Shown one piece after another: positions 36,430 to 45,531 of a stretch of DNA of 64,000 nucleotides. The translations under genes were made by a program, and so were the position numbers. The notes beneath the pieces are model-generated. The model saw nothing but the letters and a program-made list of their open reading frames with translations, ran no database searches and was not told the origin of the DNA. The stretch comes from JAAEPI01 sp965212145 (GTDB lineage Bacteria; Bacteroidota; Bacteroidia; Cytophagales; Cyclobacteriaceae): NCBI GenBank assembly GCA_965212145.1, contig CBDBUY010000003.1, positions 1 to 64,000 on the forward strand, written 5' to 3'. Within the stretch, counting starts at the first letter, position 1. Every line of letters starts with the position of its first letter.

Positions 36430-36486
36430 TATTTGCTATTAAGATGCAAAAATAGAGGATCGAACTTATTTGTACAGGAGTGCTGT

Positions 36487-36494
36487 TAACTTTG
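36487..36494 (+). promoter_or_regulatory. -7 promoter element of the ferredoxin reductase gene
   Basis: TAACTTTG is a perfect TAnnTTTG match, 19 bases before the start codon at 36514. TTTG at 36469 is closer than the usual -33 spacing. Confidence 0.55.
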
Positions 36495-36513
36495 CGACTT
36501 TTAATTCGAATCC

Positions 36514-37593
36514 ATGGCATTTAGTCTCTTTAAGAAAAAGCAAAAATCTGACGATCGATTCTTCAAAATGAAGATAAGAGAAGTGATTCCGATCGCAAAG
36601 GATGCAGTCAACCTCGTATTCGAAAAACCGGACAGAGACTTTAAGTATAAACCGGGCCAGTTCATCACACTTATTGATAAAGTGGATGGTGAGAAAGTAC
36701 GTCGTGCTTACTCGCTTTGCTCAAATCCTTTTGAGGATGAATATCCAGCAGTAACGGTCAAAAGGGTGGATGATGGCCGAATGTCTAATCACGTGAACGA
36801 CAATTACGAAAACGGACAAGAGGTGGAAGTGATGGAGCCCATGGGGATGTTCACGACGGAATTCAAAGAGAGTCAATCTCGGAAAGTTGCATTCATTGGA
36901 GGAGGTAGTGGAATTACGCCACTTTACTCGTTGCTCAGATCCATTTTAGTGAAGGAACCAAATAGCCAGGTGGTACTTGTTTTTGCCAATCGGTCTGAAG
37001 AGTACATCATTTTTAAGGATGAATTGGCGAAACTGGAATCAGAACACGTAGACAGATTCAAATTGATTCACATCTTGGAAGAAGATGAAGGCGGACTGGC
37101 AGCTATCAAAGGTCGATCATCTCCTGGAATTGTGAATGATCTGGTAGAAACGCATGAATTGGCAGACGCGGAGTTCTTCATCTGCGGCCCTCAGCCCATG
37201 ATGGACGTGGCAGAGGAAGGATTGAAGAGTGCCGGGATAGTTGAAGAAAAAATTAATATCGAAAGCTTTGACGCAGGTGTGACTTCTCCAAAGGAGCTCC
37301 TCACCGAGGAACAAAATAAAGGCAGCAATGTGACCATTATCCTTGAAGGAGAGGAGCATATGGTGCCCGTTCCAAAGAATGCTTCCATATTGGAAACGGC
37401 ATTGGATGCAGGGCTAGACATGCCTTATTCATGTCAAAGTGGTCTATGCACCGCTTGTCGTGGAAAGTGCCTTGAGGGAGATATCACCACTGATGATGCT
37501 GAAGGCTTATCTCAAGATGAGTTGGACGAAGGATATCGTCTACTTTGTATTGGAAAACCGCTTACAGATGAAATTAAGGTGGAAGTAGGGTAG
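36514..37593 (+). CDS. Ferredoxin-NAD(P)H reductase with C-terminal 2Fe-2S domain (PaaE/Hmp-like)
   Basis: Three parts are visible: an FAD domain (YKPGQFITLI, RRAYSLCSNPF near residues 48-75), an NAD(P)H domain (FIGGGSGITPLYSLLRS, FFICGPQPMM), and a plant-type 2Fe-2S ferredoxin domain with ligands in CQSGLCTAC and C of LLCIG. Such proteins transfer electrons from NAD(P)H to an oxygenase or desaturase. The similarity to PaaE does not by itself show phenylacetate use, since no paa genes are near. Single gene with its own promoter. Confidence 0.92.
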   Translation: MAFSLFKKKQKSDDRFFKMKIREVIPIAKDAVNLVFEKPDRDFKYKPGQFITLIDKVDGEKVRRAYSLCSNPFEDEYPAVTVKRVDDGRMSNHVNDNYENGQEVEVMEPMGMFTTEFKESQSRKVAFIGGGSGITPLYSLLRSILVKEPNSQVVLVFANRSEEYIIFKDELAKLESEHVDRFKLIHILEEDEGGLAAIKGRSSPGIVNDLVETHELADAEFFICGPQPMMDVAEEGLKSAGIVEEKINIESFDAGVTSPKELLTEEQNKGSNVTIILEGEEHMVPVPKNASILETALDAGLDMPYSCQSGLCTACRGKCLEGDITTDDAEGLSQDELDEGYRLLCIGKPLTDEIKVEVG

Positions 37594-37597
37594 TGAA

Positions 37598-38815
37598 TTA
37601 GCTACCCTCGTACCAAATTCTGTAAACTACATTTCCCACATCGTCCGATAAGAGCATCGAGCCATCCGCTGCAAAAATCAGATCAACAGGACGGCCCCAA
37701 ACCGATTGGGAAGCATCATCAAGCCATCCAGATGCAAAGGTCCCGTAACTCTGACCCTGGCCGTTGGATTCCGTGACCATTTGTACGCGATAGCCAATCT
37801 TAGTTGATCGGTTCCATGAGCCATGCTCTGCAATTAAGATTTTTCCTTGATAGTTAGACGGGAACATTTCAGAATCCACAAACTTCAGCCCAAGTGGAGC
37901 GACGTGTGGCCCGAGATTTTGAGCGGGTTCCACGAATTCGCTACAATCTCTTTTGTCTCCAAAGTCCGGATCGGAGATCGTGCCGCCATGGCAGTATGGG
38001 TAACCGAAGTGCTGGCCTCCAGCCGTTGCTCTGTTCAGTTCACACGGTGGGGAATTGTCGGTTTCGCTTTGCGAGCTGCCAATGTTGTCTCGGCCATTGT
38101 CAGTGAACCACAACTCACCGGTCTGCGGATGCCAAGTGAATCCAACGGTATTTCTGACTCCATGAGCATAGACTTCTCTATTTGTACCATCAGGGTCCAT
38201 TCGAGTGATAGAAGCATATCTTTCGTCCTGACTTTCGCAGATGTTACATGGCGCTCCCACCGGAACGTAAAGTTTCCCATCGGGTCCGAAGGCAATGTAT
38301 TTCCAGCCATGGTGGCCATCCGTGGGGTAATCTTCGTAGATGAGCTCTTTCTGTGGATTGTCCAGATTGTTTTCGATATCCGGGAACCTCCACAGCTTGC
38401 TCACTTCCGCAACATACAAGTCTCCATCTTTAAAAGCCACCCCATTTGGCATGCGCATGTCAGCGGCCAATTCATATCGCTCATCGGCTTTCATGTCCCC
38501 ATTTGTGTCTCGTAAGGCATATACATTGTCACCTCCTCTATTGCCAACGAAAAGAGTTCCGCTAGGAGAAATTGCCAGTGATCGGGCGTTGTTCACTCTA
38601 CCGAAAACGCCAATTTTGAAACCATCAGGTAACTGAATTTTATCTAGCTGAAGGCCATCATCGTTTACCAATGCGGCATTCACGGTCGGCTCTCCTTCCT
38701 CTCCGCCTTTCCCATCATCAATAATTTCTTCGGAGTGGTCGTCTTGTGGCTCTTCGGAATTTGGTCCGCAAGCAATAAAAATGACTAGAAGCAAAAGAGG
38801 TAACATGGTTTTCAT
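37598..38815 (-). CDS. PQQ-dependent sugar dehydrogenase-like lipoprotein (sorbosone dehydrogenase family)
   Basis: The start MKTMLPLLLLVIFIACG at 38815 gives a lipobox with Cys. An acidic linker (EEPQDDHSEEIIDDGKGGEEGE) leads to a six-bladed propeller of the glucose/sorbosone dehydrogenase fold: LAISPSGTLFVGNRGGDNVYAL, MPNGVAFKDGDLYVAEV, HGVRNTVGFTWHPQTGELWFTDNGRDN and late IAEHGSWNRS. Catalytic His and Arg positions of the family are present; PQQ use is assumed from the fold only. Surface or periplasmic. Confidence 0.87.
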   Translation of the reverse strand: MKTMLPLLLLVIFIACGPNSEEPQDDHSEEIIDDGKGGEEGEPTVNAALVNDDGLQLDKIQLPDGFKIGVFGRVNNARSLAISPSGTLFVGNRGGDNVYALRDTNGDMKADERYELAADMRMPNGVAFKDGDLYVAEVSKLWRFPDIENNLDNPQKELIYEDYPTDGHHGWKYIAFGPDGKLYVPVGAPCNICESQDERYASITRMDPDGTNREVYAHGVRNTVGFTWHPQTGELWFTDNGRDNIGSSQSETDNSPPCELNRATAGGQHFGYPYCHGGTISDPDFGDKRDCSEFVEPAQNLGPHVAPLGLKFVDSEMFPSNYQGKILIAEHGSWNRSTKIGYRVQMVTESNGQGQSYGTFASGWLDDASQSVWGRPVDLIFAADGSMLLSDDVGNVVYRIWYEGS

Positions 38816-38949
38816 TTTGGGTAATTTTAGTGTCATAAAGTTAACCAAGATAGGTCGAGTGTAGTTCTCGCAGGATCATCTATTTGAGTGTTCCTGACAT
38901 GTTGAATTGTTTGTTACATGAAATCGCTGGGATAGGCGGGGCGTTCTTC

Positions 38950-38957
38950 TACCTTTG
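38950..38957 (+). promoter_or_regulatory. -7 promoter element next to a GTG start
   Basis: TACCTTTG matches TAnnTTTG exactly and ends 5 bases before the GTG start of the ABC-F gene, again suggesting a leaderless transcript. Confidence 0.5.
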
Positions 38958-38962
38958 CGGCC

Positions 38963-40837
38963 GTGATTTCCGTCAACAATCTTTCTTACTTCCTCGGCGA
39001 TCGTGCATTGTACGAAAATGCCTCGCTTTTCATTGATCAAAAGGACAGAATCGGCCTGATTGGCCTGAACGGCACTGGCAAGTCCACGCTTCTTAAAATG
39101 ATGGTCGGGGATGCACAGCCATCCGAAGGAGAAATTTCAAAGAGTAAAGAGACAACCATTGGTTTTCTGAATCAAGACTTACTCTCATACGAATCTGATG
39201 AGTCCATCCTTCATGTGGCTATGCAAGCTTTCAAAGAAACCTTGAAGCTCCAGGATCAGATCGATGCGGTGATCAAGCAAATGGAGGAAAATTACGAGGA
39301 CAAACTGGTGGACAAGCTCACCAAGCTTCAGGAGCGTTTCGAGGCGGAAGAGGGGTATGTATTGCAATCCCGTGCAGAAGAGATTTTGGAAGGAATTGGG
39401 TTCTCAACAGCTGACCTTCAACGTCCACTCAAGGAATTTTCCGGTGGATGGAGAATGCGAGTTATGTTGGCCAAACTCCTTTTAGAGAAGCCGTCGCTAT
39501 TAATGCTGGATGAGCCAACTAACCATTTGGATTTGCCGTCCATTCAATGGCTGGAAAACTACCTGCAATCCTATGACGGAGCTTGTATCATCGTGTCTCA
39601 CGATAGAAGATTTCTAAACTCCACAGTCAATAAAATTGTGGAAGTGTATGGACGAGACCTTCATGTCTATAAAGGAAATTACGATTTCTACGAGGAGGAA
39701 AAGGCGCTGAGAAACGAGCTACAGCAGAACGCCTTTGAGAATCAGCAGCAAAAAATTAAGCAAACCGAGCAGTTCATCAACCGCTTCCGCGCCAAGGCCA
39801 CCAAGGCCAGGCAGGTGCAGTCCAAGGCCAAGATGCTCGACAAAATGGAGAAGGTAGATGCCGTAGTGGACGAGAACATGCAGGTCAACTTCAAGTTCAA
39901 TTTCTCCACCAAGTCTGGTCGACATGTGAAGAGAGGAGAAAAGTTGAGCAAATCCTACGGCGATCTGAATATTCTGAAGGACACTTCCCTGCATATCGAA
40001 AGAGGGGACAAGATTGCCTTGATTGGAGCCAATGGAAAAGGTAAGTCTACCTTGCTTCGTATGGTGGCCGGTAACGAGAAATTCGACGGAAAGATAGAAA
40101 CGGGACACAATGTGATCACCAGTTTTTACGCCCAGCATCAGCTAGAGGCGCTGGATGTGAACAATGATTTGATCGAGGAATTGAAAATGGAGGGAACCGG
40201 AAAATCTGAGCAGGAATTGCGAAGCGTGCTGGGGTGCTTCTTGTTTACAGAAGATGACGTTTTCAAGAAAATCAAGGTATTGTCTGGAGGTGAAAAATCC
40301 AGAGTAGCCCTGGCTAAGACACTGATCTCTGAAGCCAATTTTCTTTTGCTGGATGAGCCGACCAACCACCTGGACATGCTTTCAGTCAGCATCCTTATTC
40401 AGGCGTTGGAACAGTATGAGGGGACTTTCTTGCTCGTTTCACACGACAGGGATTTCATCTCACATGTGGCGAATAAAATCTGGTACATCGAAAATTATGA
40501 GCTCAAAGAATACCCGGGCACGTACAAGGAATTTGAGTGGTGGATGAGCCAGAAGGAAGTCAAAACCAAGCCAAAACCAACTCCCAAAAAAGATGAGAAA
40601 AAACCTAAGCAAGAGAAGCCCAAAACGAGCAACGCGGACAAACAGAAGGAGCGAGAACTGAAGAAAATAGAGGAGAAGGTCGCAGAGCTAGAGACAAAAG
40701 TTGCAGATCTAGAGCAACAGCTGGCTGATCCCTCAGTGTATGAAGATCAGGAAAAATTCCAGAGCTTAAACAAGGACTATCTGGAACAGAAAAAGCAACT
40801 CGATCGGGCCATGAGCCAGTGGGAGAAGCTTATTTGA
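38963..40837 (+). CDS. ABC-F family ATPase (ribosome-associated type)
   Basis: A soluble protein with two ABC domains and no membrane part, as in translation factors and ribosome-protection proteins. First domain: Walker A GLNGTGKST, signature FSGGWRMR, Walker B LLMLDEPTNHLDL. A linker with KATKARQVQSKAKML follows. Second domain: GANGKGKST, LSGGEKSRVALA, LLLDEPTNHLDM. A lysine-rich tail and coiled coil close the chain (624 residues). The start is GTG at 38963, since MISVNNLSYFLGD is the typical N-terminus and no ATG precedes it. Antibiotic protection cannot be claimed from sequence. Confidence 0.93.
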   Translation: MISVNNLSYFLGDRALYENASLFIDQKDRIGLIGLNGTGKSTLLKMMVGDAQPSEGEISKSKETTIGFLNQDLLSYESDESILHVAMQAFKETLKLQDQIDAVIKQMEENYEDKLVDKLTKLQERFEAEEGYVLQSRAEEILEGIGFSTADLQRPLKEFSGGWRMRVMLAKLLLEKPSLLMLDEPTNHLDLPSIQWLENYLQSYDGACIIVSHDRRFLNSTVNKIVEVYGRDLHVYKGNYDFYEEEKALRNELQQNAFENQQQKIKQTEQFINRFRAKATKARQVQSKAKMLDKMEKVDAVVDENMQVNFKFNFSTKSGRHVKRGEKLSKSYGDLNILKDTSLHIERGDKIALIGANGKGKSTLLRMVAGNEKFDGKIETGHNVITSFYAQHQLEALDVNNDLIEELKMEGTGKSEQELRSVLGCFLFTEDDVFKKIKVLSGGEKSRVALAKTLISEANFLLLDEPTNHLDMLSVSILIQALEQYEGTFLLVSHDRDFISHVANKIWYIENYELKEYPGTYKEFEWWMSQKEVKTKPKPTPKKDEKKPKQEKPKTSNADKQKERELKKIEEKVAELETKVADLEQQLADPSVYEDQEKFQSLNKDYLEQKKQLDRAMSQWEKLI

Positions 40838-41474
40838 GTATGCTCAATGTGCTGTCAACCTGAGTCAGGACATTTTCATAAAAAATTGATTTCTGGGCGA
40901 AAAGCGATCTGTACGAGAAGATCATATTCCTGAACTGAGGATTATTAAGAATGGCCGGATCCAGAGTGTTGGGCCCGGTGTATCTGGCATTTTCGACAAA
41001 ATAAGGCTTCACAAAATCCCTTAAATGTTCAGCGATTGCATCGTCAAACTGATTCATGCCATTATAGTACTGTTCATAAAGTTCGATTACTTTCTTGCGA
41101 ACTTCGAAATCCGCGAGCAGATCCATTTGACCTGAAGTTTTCATGGATTCGTAAGATGTAGACTGAGGGGTGAATGGCGGATTGTACATGATGCTGTACA
41201 GGTAAATGGACAGGGAATCTTCATTAATCGGAGCTCCCACCGAGGCATTTGATATTTTGTTTAAGTTGCTTAGTAAGCGGTCGTTGATCTTATTTAAAGT
41301 ATCCAACAGATTTCGATCTTCCTTCAAATCCTCGCCCAAGGATATCATGTATTTCGCGCTAAGCTTTTTTGCAGACTGGGTTTCACGATACCCTTCAAGA
41401 TAAAATGCTACACTGATACCGAGTATCACTACGAACAGATTGATGATATGATCTTTCCAATTGATTCCTTTCAT
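40830..41474 (-). CDS. Single-pass membrane protein, DUF6090-like
   Basis: The start MKGINWKDHIINLFVVILGISVAFYLEGYRE at 41474 leads straight into one membrane helix, then a charged helical domain of about 180 residues. The beginning (NWKDHxxNLxVVILGIxVAFxLE) matches a family of Bacteroidota proteins that I associate with DUF6090. No catalytic motif seen. It overlaps the ABC-F stop by 8 bases on the other strand and is divergent from the gene at 41520. Confidence 0.68.
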   Translation of the reverse strand: MKGINWKDHIINLFVVILGISVAFYLEGYRETQSAKKLSAKYMISLGEDLKEDRNLLDTLNKINDRLLSNLNKISNASVGAPINEDSLSIYLYSIMYNPPFTPQSTSYESMKTSGQMDLLADFEVRKKVIELYEQYYNGMNQFDDAIAEHLRDFVKPYFVENARYTGPNTLDPAILNNPQFRNMIFSYRSLFAQKSIFYENVLTQVDSTLSILK

Positions 41475-41519
41475 GCCTGAAAAGTAAAATTTTCCACCCG
41501 GAACTACCAAGTCGGTGAG

Positions 41520-41963
41520 ATGGTTTTAGGTGTCATGGTTTTTGACCTCACATATGACAACCGGCAAGCCAACTATGAGATCAACAAGCTCATTGGCAAG
41601 CCTTTCGGCGTTTTTAATAAAAAGAGATGGTCAGGAATCGGCTCGGAGCGATTGATCGTCAAGTCCGCCGAAGGGAAATTGGGAGACATATTCAAAGAGA
41701 ATTTCCGACAGAATTTTGCCAATATCGAGATCCGACCCAAGGGGGTTTTGATTAGGGTGCGGTACCGTCTGGAAGTTTTCGCAGTGGCCATTCCCTTCGG
41801 TCAGTTATCTGTTTTCAAAACCGATCCAAACTACTTCAGCCTCTTTGGTGGGACAGAGAAAATCACTCTCTCTAATTACCAAGGTCGCTCTTTTGACCAA
41901 AAATTTCTAAACAAAATCCTTGCCGCCAAGGCCGAATATTACCAAGAACATCATGCGCACTGA
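41520..41963 (+). CDS. Hypothetical protein at the head of the photoreactivation operon
   Basis: A basic, soluble protein of 147 residues (or 142 if the second ATG at 41535 is used) with no recognised domain. It has a strand-rich middle (ANIEIRPKGVLIRVRYRLEVFAVAIPFGQLSVF) and a helical end. Its stop overlaps the start of the SDR gene by 11 bases, so it is co-translated with the genes for light-driven DNA repair. Function unknown. Confidence 0.65.
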   Translation: MVLGVMVFDLTYDNRQANYEINKLIGKPFGVFNKKRWSGIGSERLIVKSAEGKLGDIFKENFRQNFANIEIRPKGVLIRVRYRLEVFAVAIPFGQLSVFKTDPNYFSLFGGTEKITLSNYQGRSFDQKFLNKILAAKAEYYQEHHAH

Positions 41964-42633
41964 AATCATCATTGGAGGTAGTCACGGAATTGGACTGGCC
42001 TATCTGAAGCAAAATCTGGACACGAAAAAAGTCATTAACCTGAGCCGAAGCAAACCTGACATAGATCACGAAAACCTTGAACATCATGAAGTTGATGTGC
42101 TGAAGGGTGACTTCCCAGATGTTGCAGCGGCAGACGCAGTTGTTTATTTTCCAGGCTCCATCAACTTGAAGCCATTTACTTCGCTAACCGAAGAAGACTT
42201 CAAAAGCGACTTTGACATCAATGTGTTGGGAGCTGTTCGAGCGATCAAAAAATACCTTTCTGTCATCAAGAAAGGAGACCGCCCGTCTATCACCATGTTT
42301 AGTACAGTGGCTGTGGCTCAAGGCATGCCTTTTCATGCTTCAGTATCTATTGCAAAAGCTGGTGTTGAGGGTCTGACAAAAACGCTGGCTGCAGAATTAG
42401 CCGAGAGTGTTCGTGTAAACTGCCTGGCTCTGAATATCACGGATACTCCCTTAGCAGAGAAAATACTCAGGAACGATAAAGCTCGGGAAAACATCGCTCA
42501 GCGACAACCTATGAAGCGTATCTTGACGGCAGACGAGGTGGCCAAGTCTGTGAAATTTTTAGTCGAGGATGCTGTGGGCATGACCGGACAGATTGTGGGC
42601 TTGGATATGGGACTTTCCACGATTCGGGTTTGA
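41953..42633 (+). CDS. Atypical short-chain dehydrogenase/reductase
   Basis: The start MRTEIIIGGSHGIGLAYL at 41953 places the dinucleotide-binding GGSHGIG directly at the N-terminus. DINVLGAVRAI and SITMFSTVAVAQG mark the middle, then SVSIAKAGVEGLTKTLAAEL holds the active-site Lys. The catalytic Tyr of YxxxK is replaced by Val in this alignment, which I also know from a small SDR subgroup. Ends with GQIVGLDMG. The next gene starts inside its stop codon. The link to photoreactivation is positional only. Confidence 0.85.
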   Translation: MRTEIIIGGSHGIGLAYLKQNLDTKKVINLSRSKPDIDHENLEHHEVDVLKGDFPDVAAADAVVYFPGSINLKPFTSLTEEDFKSDFDINVLGAVRAIKKYLSVIKKGDRPSITMFSTVAVAQGMPFHASVSIAKAGVEGLTKTLAAELAESVRVNCLALNITDTPLAEKILRNDKARENIAQRQPMKRILTADEVAKSVKFLVEDAVGMTGQIVGLDMGLSTIRV

Positions 42634-42767
42634 AGGGATTCAAAGAAAAACTAGCAACGAAAACCTGTGTCCATTGCGGTCGACCCTTCTCCTGGCGCAG
42701 GAAATGGAAATCGAATTGGGAGGAAGTTAAATACTGCAGTGAAAAATGCCGGAGATCAAAGAAATAA
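42630..42767 (+). CDS. DUF2256 zinc-ribbon-like protein (TTG start)
   Basis: A 45-residue protein with the DUF2256 pattern CVHCGRPFSWRRKW followed by KYCSEKCRRSKK, giving four Cys in two CxxC/CxxxC pairs as expected for a zinc finger. No ATG is available; a TTG at 42630 overlaps the SDR stop, and the end overlaps the photolyase start by 22 bases. DUF2256 genes are known to travel with FeS photolyases. Being short and without ATG, it is easily missed. Confidence 0.85.
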   Translation: MKGFKEKLATKTCVHCGRPFSWRRKWKSNWEEVKYCSEKCRRSKK

Positions 42768-44281
42768 GACTCATTCTTGGTGATCAGCTCAATCGACAAC
42801 ATAGCTGGTTCAAGGAACTTGACGATTCCGTGCTTTATGTGTTGATGGAAATCATGCCTGAAAGCGAGTACGTCACGCATCATATCCAGAAAATAGTCGG
42901 AATATTCCATGGAATGCGGACCATGGCGGATTGGCTCAAAGAATCAGGACATCAGGTCAGGTATTTCAACATCAGCGATAAAAATAACCAGCACTCGTTT
43001 AGGGCAAACCTGAAATCCATTATCGAAGAAACCGACGCTGAATCGTTGACTTATCAGGAGCCGGACGAATGGAGATTACAAGAACTTTTTGAAAAAGAGC
43101 TCAACGATTTAGGAGTCAAGGTGAACATAGCGAGTTCTGAACATTTCCTGCTTGAGCGTGATGAACTGGTAACATTCATGAGCAAGAAGAGCTATGTGAT
43201 GGAGCCATTCTATCGAAAACTTAGAAAGAAATTCGATGTGCTAATGGATGGCGATGAGCCAGTTACTGGTCAGTGGAATTACGATCAATCCAATCGAAAG
43301 AAACTCCCGAAAGATGTTGCTCCACCGGAACCACTGGAGTTTTCACATGATGTTTCCGATATTCTGGAGGAGATTCGACATGCAGGCCTGAATTACATCG
43401 GAGAAATCACTGCCGAAAGATCCCCATGGCCAAAGGATCGAGAGGAGGCCATACTGGTTCTCGACTACTTCATCAAGAATTTACTGCCACAATTCGGTGA
43501 TTATCAAGACGCGTTAACCGATCGTGGCTGGAGTCTGTTTCACTCCCGACTTTCTTTTGCATTGAATGTGAAAATGATTTCACCCCTTGAGGTCATCAAA
43601 GCGGTTGAAAAAGAGTGGTATGAAAATGACGCTATTGACATCTCACAGGCTGAGGGTTTCATTCGGCAGGTTCTGGGTTGGAGAGAATTCATGAGAGCAG
43701 TGTATTGGCTTGAAATGCCTGAGTTTAAAGTCAAGAACTTCTTTGAGGCTGATCGGAAATTGCCCGACTACTTCTGGTCGGGAGATACCAAGATGAAGTG
43801 TGTGTCGCATGCCGTGAGTCAGTCTTTGGTACATGCCTATGCTCACCACATTCAGCGGTTGATGGTCACAGGAAATTTTGCGATGCTGTGCGGAATCGAC
43901 CCAGACCAGATCGATCAATGGTATTTGGGTATTTACATTGATGCGTTCGAATGGGTGGAAATCACCAACACCCGTGGCATGAGTCAGTATGCCGATGGAG
44001 GCATTGTCGGGACCAAACCGTACGCTGGATCGGCTAGTTATATTCACAAAATGAGTGACTACTGCAAGGATTGTTTTTATAACCATAAACCTCGTCACGG
44101 TGAAAAGGCTTGCCCGTTTAACAGCTTGTATTGGGATTTCCTAAATCGAAACAGGGAGAAGCTTGAGGGCAATCACAGAATGACCATGATGTACCGAATC
44201 CTGGATAAAATGGACGCTGAAGAGAAATCGAAAACTTTCGAGCAAGCAGCTCTTTACTTGGATAATCTGGAAATACTATGA
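42746..44281 (+). CDS. phrB: FeS-containing cryptochrome/(6-4) photolyase-related protein
   Basis: A 511-residue member of the photolyase-related DPRP/FeS-BCP group. It repairs (6-4) photoproducts or signals light, using FAD and an antenna ribolumazine. N-terminal EIRLILGDQLNRQHSWF is the antenna domain; GWSLFHSRLSFALN, RQVLGWREFMRAVYW, HHIQRLMVTGNFAMLCG and YADGGIVGTKPYAGSASYI mark the FAD domain. Cys residues for a 4Fe-4S cluster are in MLCG, YCKDC and ACPFN. The gene overlaps DUF2256 and Cry-DASH on either side. Confidence 0.93.
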   Translation: MPEIKEIRLILGDQLNRQHSWFKELDDSVLYVLMEIMPESEYVTHHIQKIVGIFHGMRTMADWLKESGHQVRYFNISDKNNQHSFRANLKSIIEETDAESLTYQEPDEWRLQELFEKELNDLGVKVNIASSEHFLLERDELVTFMSKKSYVMEPFYRKLRKKFDVLMDGDEPVTGQWNYDQSNRKKLPKDVAPPEPLEFSHDVSDILEEIRHAGLNYIGEITAERSPWPKDREEAILVLDYFIKNLLPQFGDYQDALTDRGWSLFHSRLSFALNVKMISPLEVIKAVEKEWYENDAIDISQAEGFIRQVLGWREFMRAVYWLEMPEFKVKNFFEADRKLPDYFWSGDTKMKCVSHAVSQSLVHAYAHHIQRLMVTGNFAMLCGIDPDQIDQWYLGIYIDAFEWVEITNTRGMSQYADGGIVGTKPYAGSASYIHKMSDYCKDCFYNHKPRHGEKACPFNSLYWDFLNRNREKLEGNHRMTMMYRILDKMDAEEKSKTFEQAALYLDNLEIL

Positions 44282-45531
44282 GCAAGGCGATTTATTGGTT
44301 TCGAAATAATCTAAGGGTACACGATAGTCCTTCCTTGAATCAAGCGCTGATCGAAAACAAAGAGGTAATCCCGATCTTCATTTTTCCTCCCAATGAATCT
44401 ATGGATCGCAAGGTGGGCTTGTCAGACTTTGGATTGCATCGAAAGCAATTTTTAATGGAGTGTGTGACTGATCTGGCCAATTCGATCAGCTCACATGATG
44501 GCCAACTTTCTCTTTTTCAGGGGGATCCAGTTAGTATAATCAGCAAGCTTTCTGAAGAACTCGGAATAAATATAGTCTATGCGAGCAAGGAGGTTGGCTA
44601 CAACGATGTTCAGGAAGAGATTCATCTGCCAAATGAAATTGACCTCATTCTTAGGGAAGATCAGTTTTTAATCAACCCGGAGGATGCTCCGTATTCCATC
44701 GACAGAATCCCTTTCGGATTTTCTTCCTTTCGTAAAAAGGTAGAGAAGCATTGGATGCCACGAGAATCGGAATTAATGATCAGGGGGACATTTACGGATG
44801 ATAATTTTGGACACTTTCAGCTACCTAAGTCAAGGGCAGAAATTGATCCTCGTTCGGCTCATCCTTTTGAAGGCGGAGAATCATCAGGACTGGATCGGTT
44901 GAAACATTTCCTCTGGGATTCGAAAAAAATTGAGTCTTACAAGTGGACCCGCAATCAATTAATAGGTCAAGATTTCTCCAGCAAGTTCTCTGCCTTCCTG
45001 GCACTTGGTTGCCTTTCGGCAATTCATATTTACCAGGAAATCATAAGGTATGAGCGTGAACAAAAACAAAATGTCTCCACCTACTGGCTCAAATTCGAAT
45101 TGCTTTGGCGGGAGTTTTTCCGGTACACCAGCCTTAAGTTTGGTTCGAAGTTTTTTCAGGTGGGAGGGATACAGGATAAAGAAATAAACTGGCCTAAAGA
45201 CGAAGAGAAATTACAGCAATGGATAGCCGGTGAAACAGCCGACGATTTTGTCAATGCCAACATGATTGAGTTGTCGAAAACCGGCTTTATGAGCAATCGT
45301 GGAAGACAGAATGCTGCCAGCTACCTGGTTCATGATATGGGAGTGGATTGGCGGTTAGGTGCCGATTACTTTGAAAAGATGTTGGTGGATTACGACTGTG
45401 CCTCCAATTGGGGCAATTGGATGTATGTGGCCGGAGTGGGCAATGACCGACGCAACAAAAAGTTCGATACCCAATGGCAAGCTGAGAAGTATGATGAGAA
45501 AGGGGATTTTCGGCAGCTTTGGTTGAAGTAG
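44278..45531 (+). CDS. Cry-DASH type cryptochrome/photolyase
   Basis: Cry-DASH proteins repair cyclobutane dimers in single-stranded DNA or act as blue-light receptors. The 417-residue chain shows IYWFRNNLRVHDSPSL at the N-terminal antenna domain. The FAD domain shows SSKFSAFLALGCLSAIHIYQEI, ELLWREFFRYTSLKFGSKFF, GFMSNRGRQNAASYLVHDMGVDWRLGADYFE and DYDCASNWGNWMYVAGVGNDRR, the latter being strong Cry-DASH markers. It overlaps the FeS photolyase by 4 bases. Last gene of the operon. Confidence 0.94.
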   Translation: MSKAIYWFRNNLRVHDSPSLNQALIENKEVIPIFIFPPNESMDRKVGLSDFGLHRKQFLMECVTDLANSISSHDGQLSLFQGDPVSIISKLSEELGINIVYASKEVGYNDVQEEIHLPNEIDLILREDQFLINPEDAPYSIDRIPFGFSSFRKKVEKHWMPRESELMIRGTFTDDNFGHFQLPKSRAEIDPRSAHPFEGGESSGLDRLKHFLWDSKKIESYKWTRNQLIGQDFSSKFSAFLALGCLSAIHIYQEIIRYEREQKQNVSTYWLKFELLWREFFRYTSLKFGSKFFQVGGIQDKEINWPKDEEKLQQWIAGETADDFVNANMIELSKTGFMSNRGRQNAASYLVHDMGVDWRLGADYFEKMLVDYDCASNWGNWMYVAGVGNDRRNKKFDTQWQAEKYDEKGDFRQLWLK

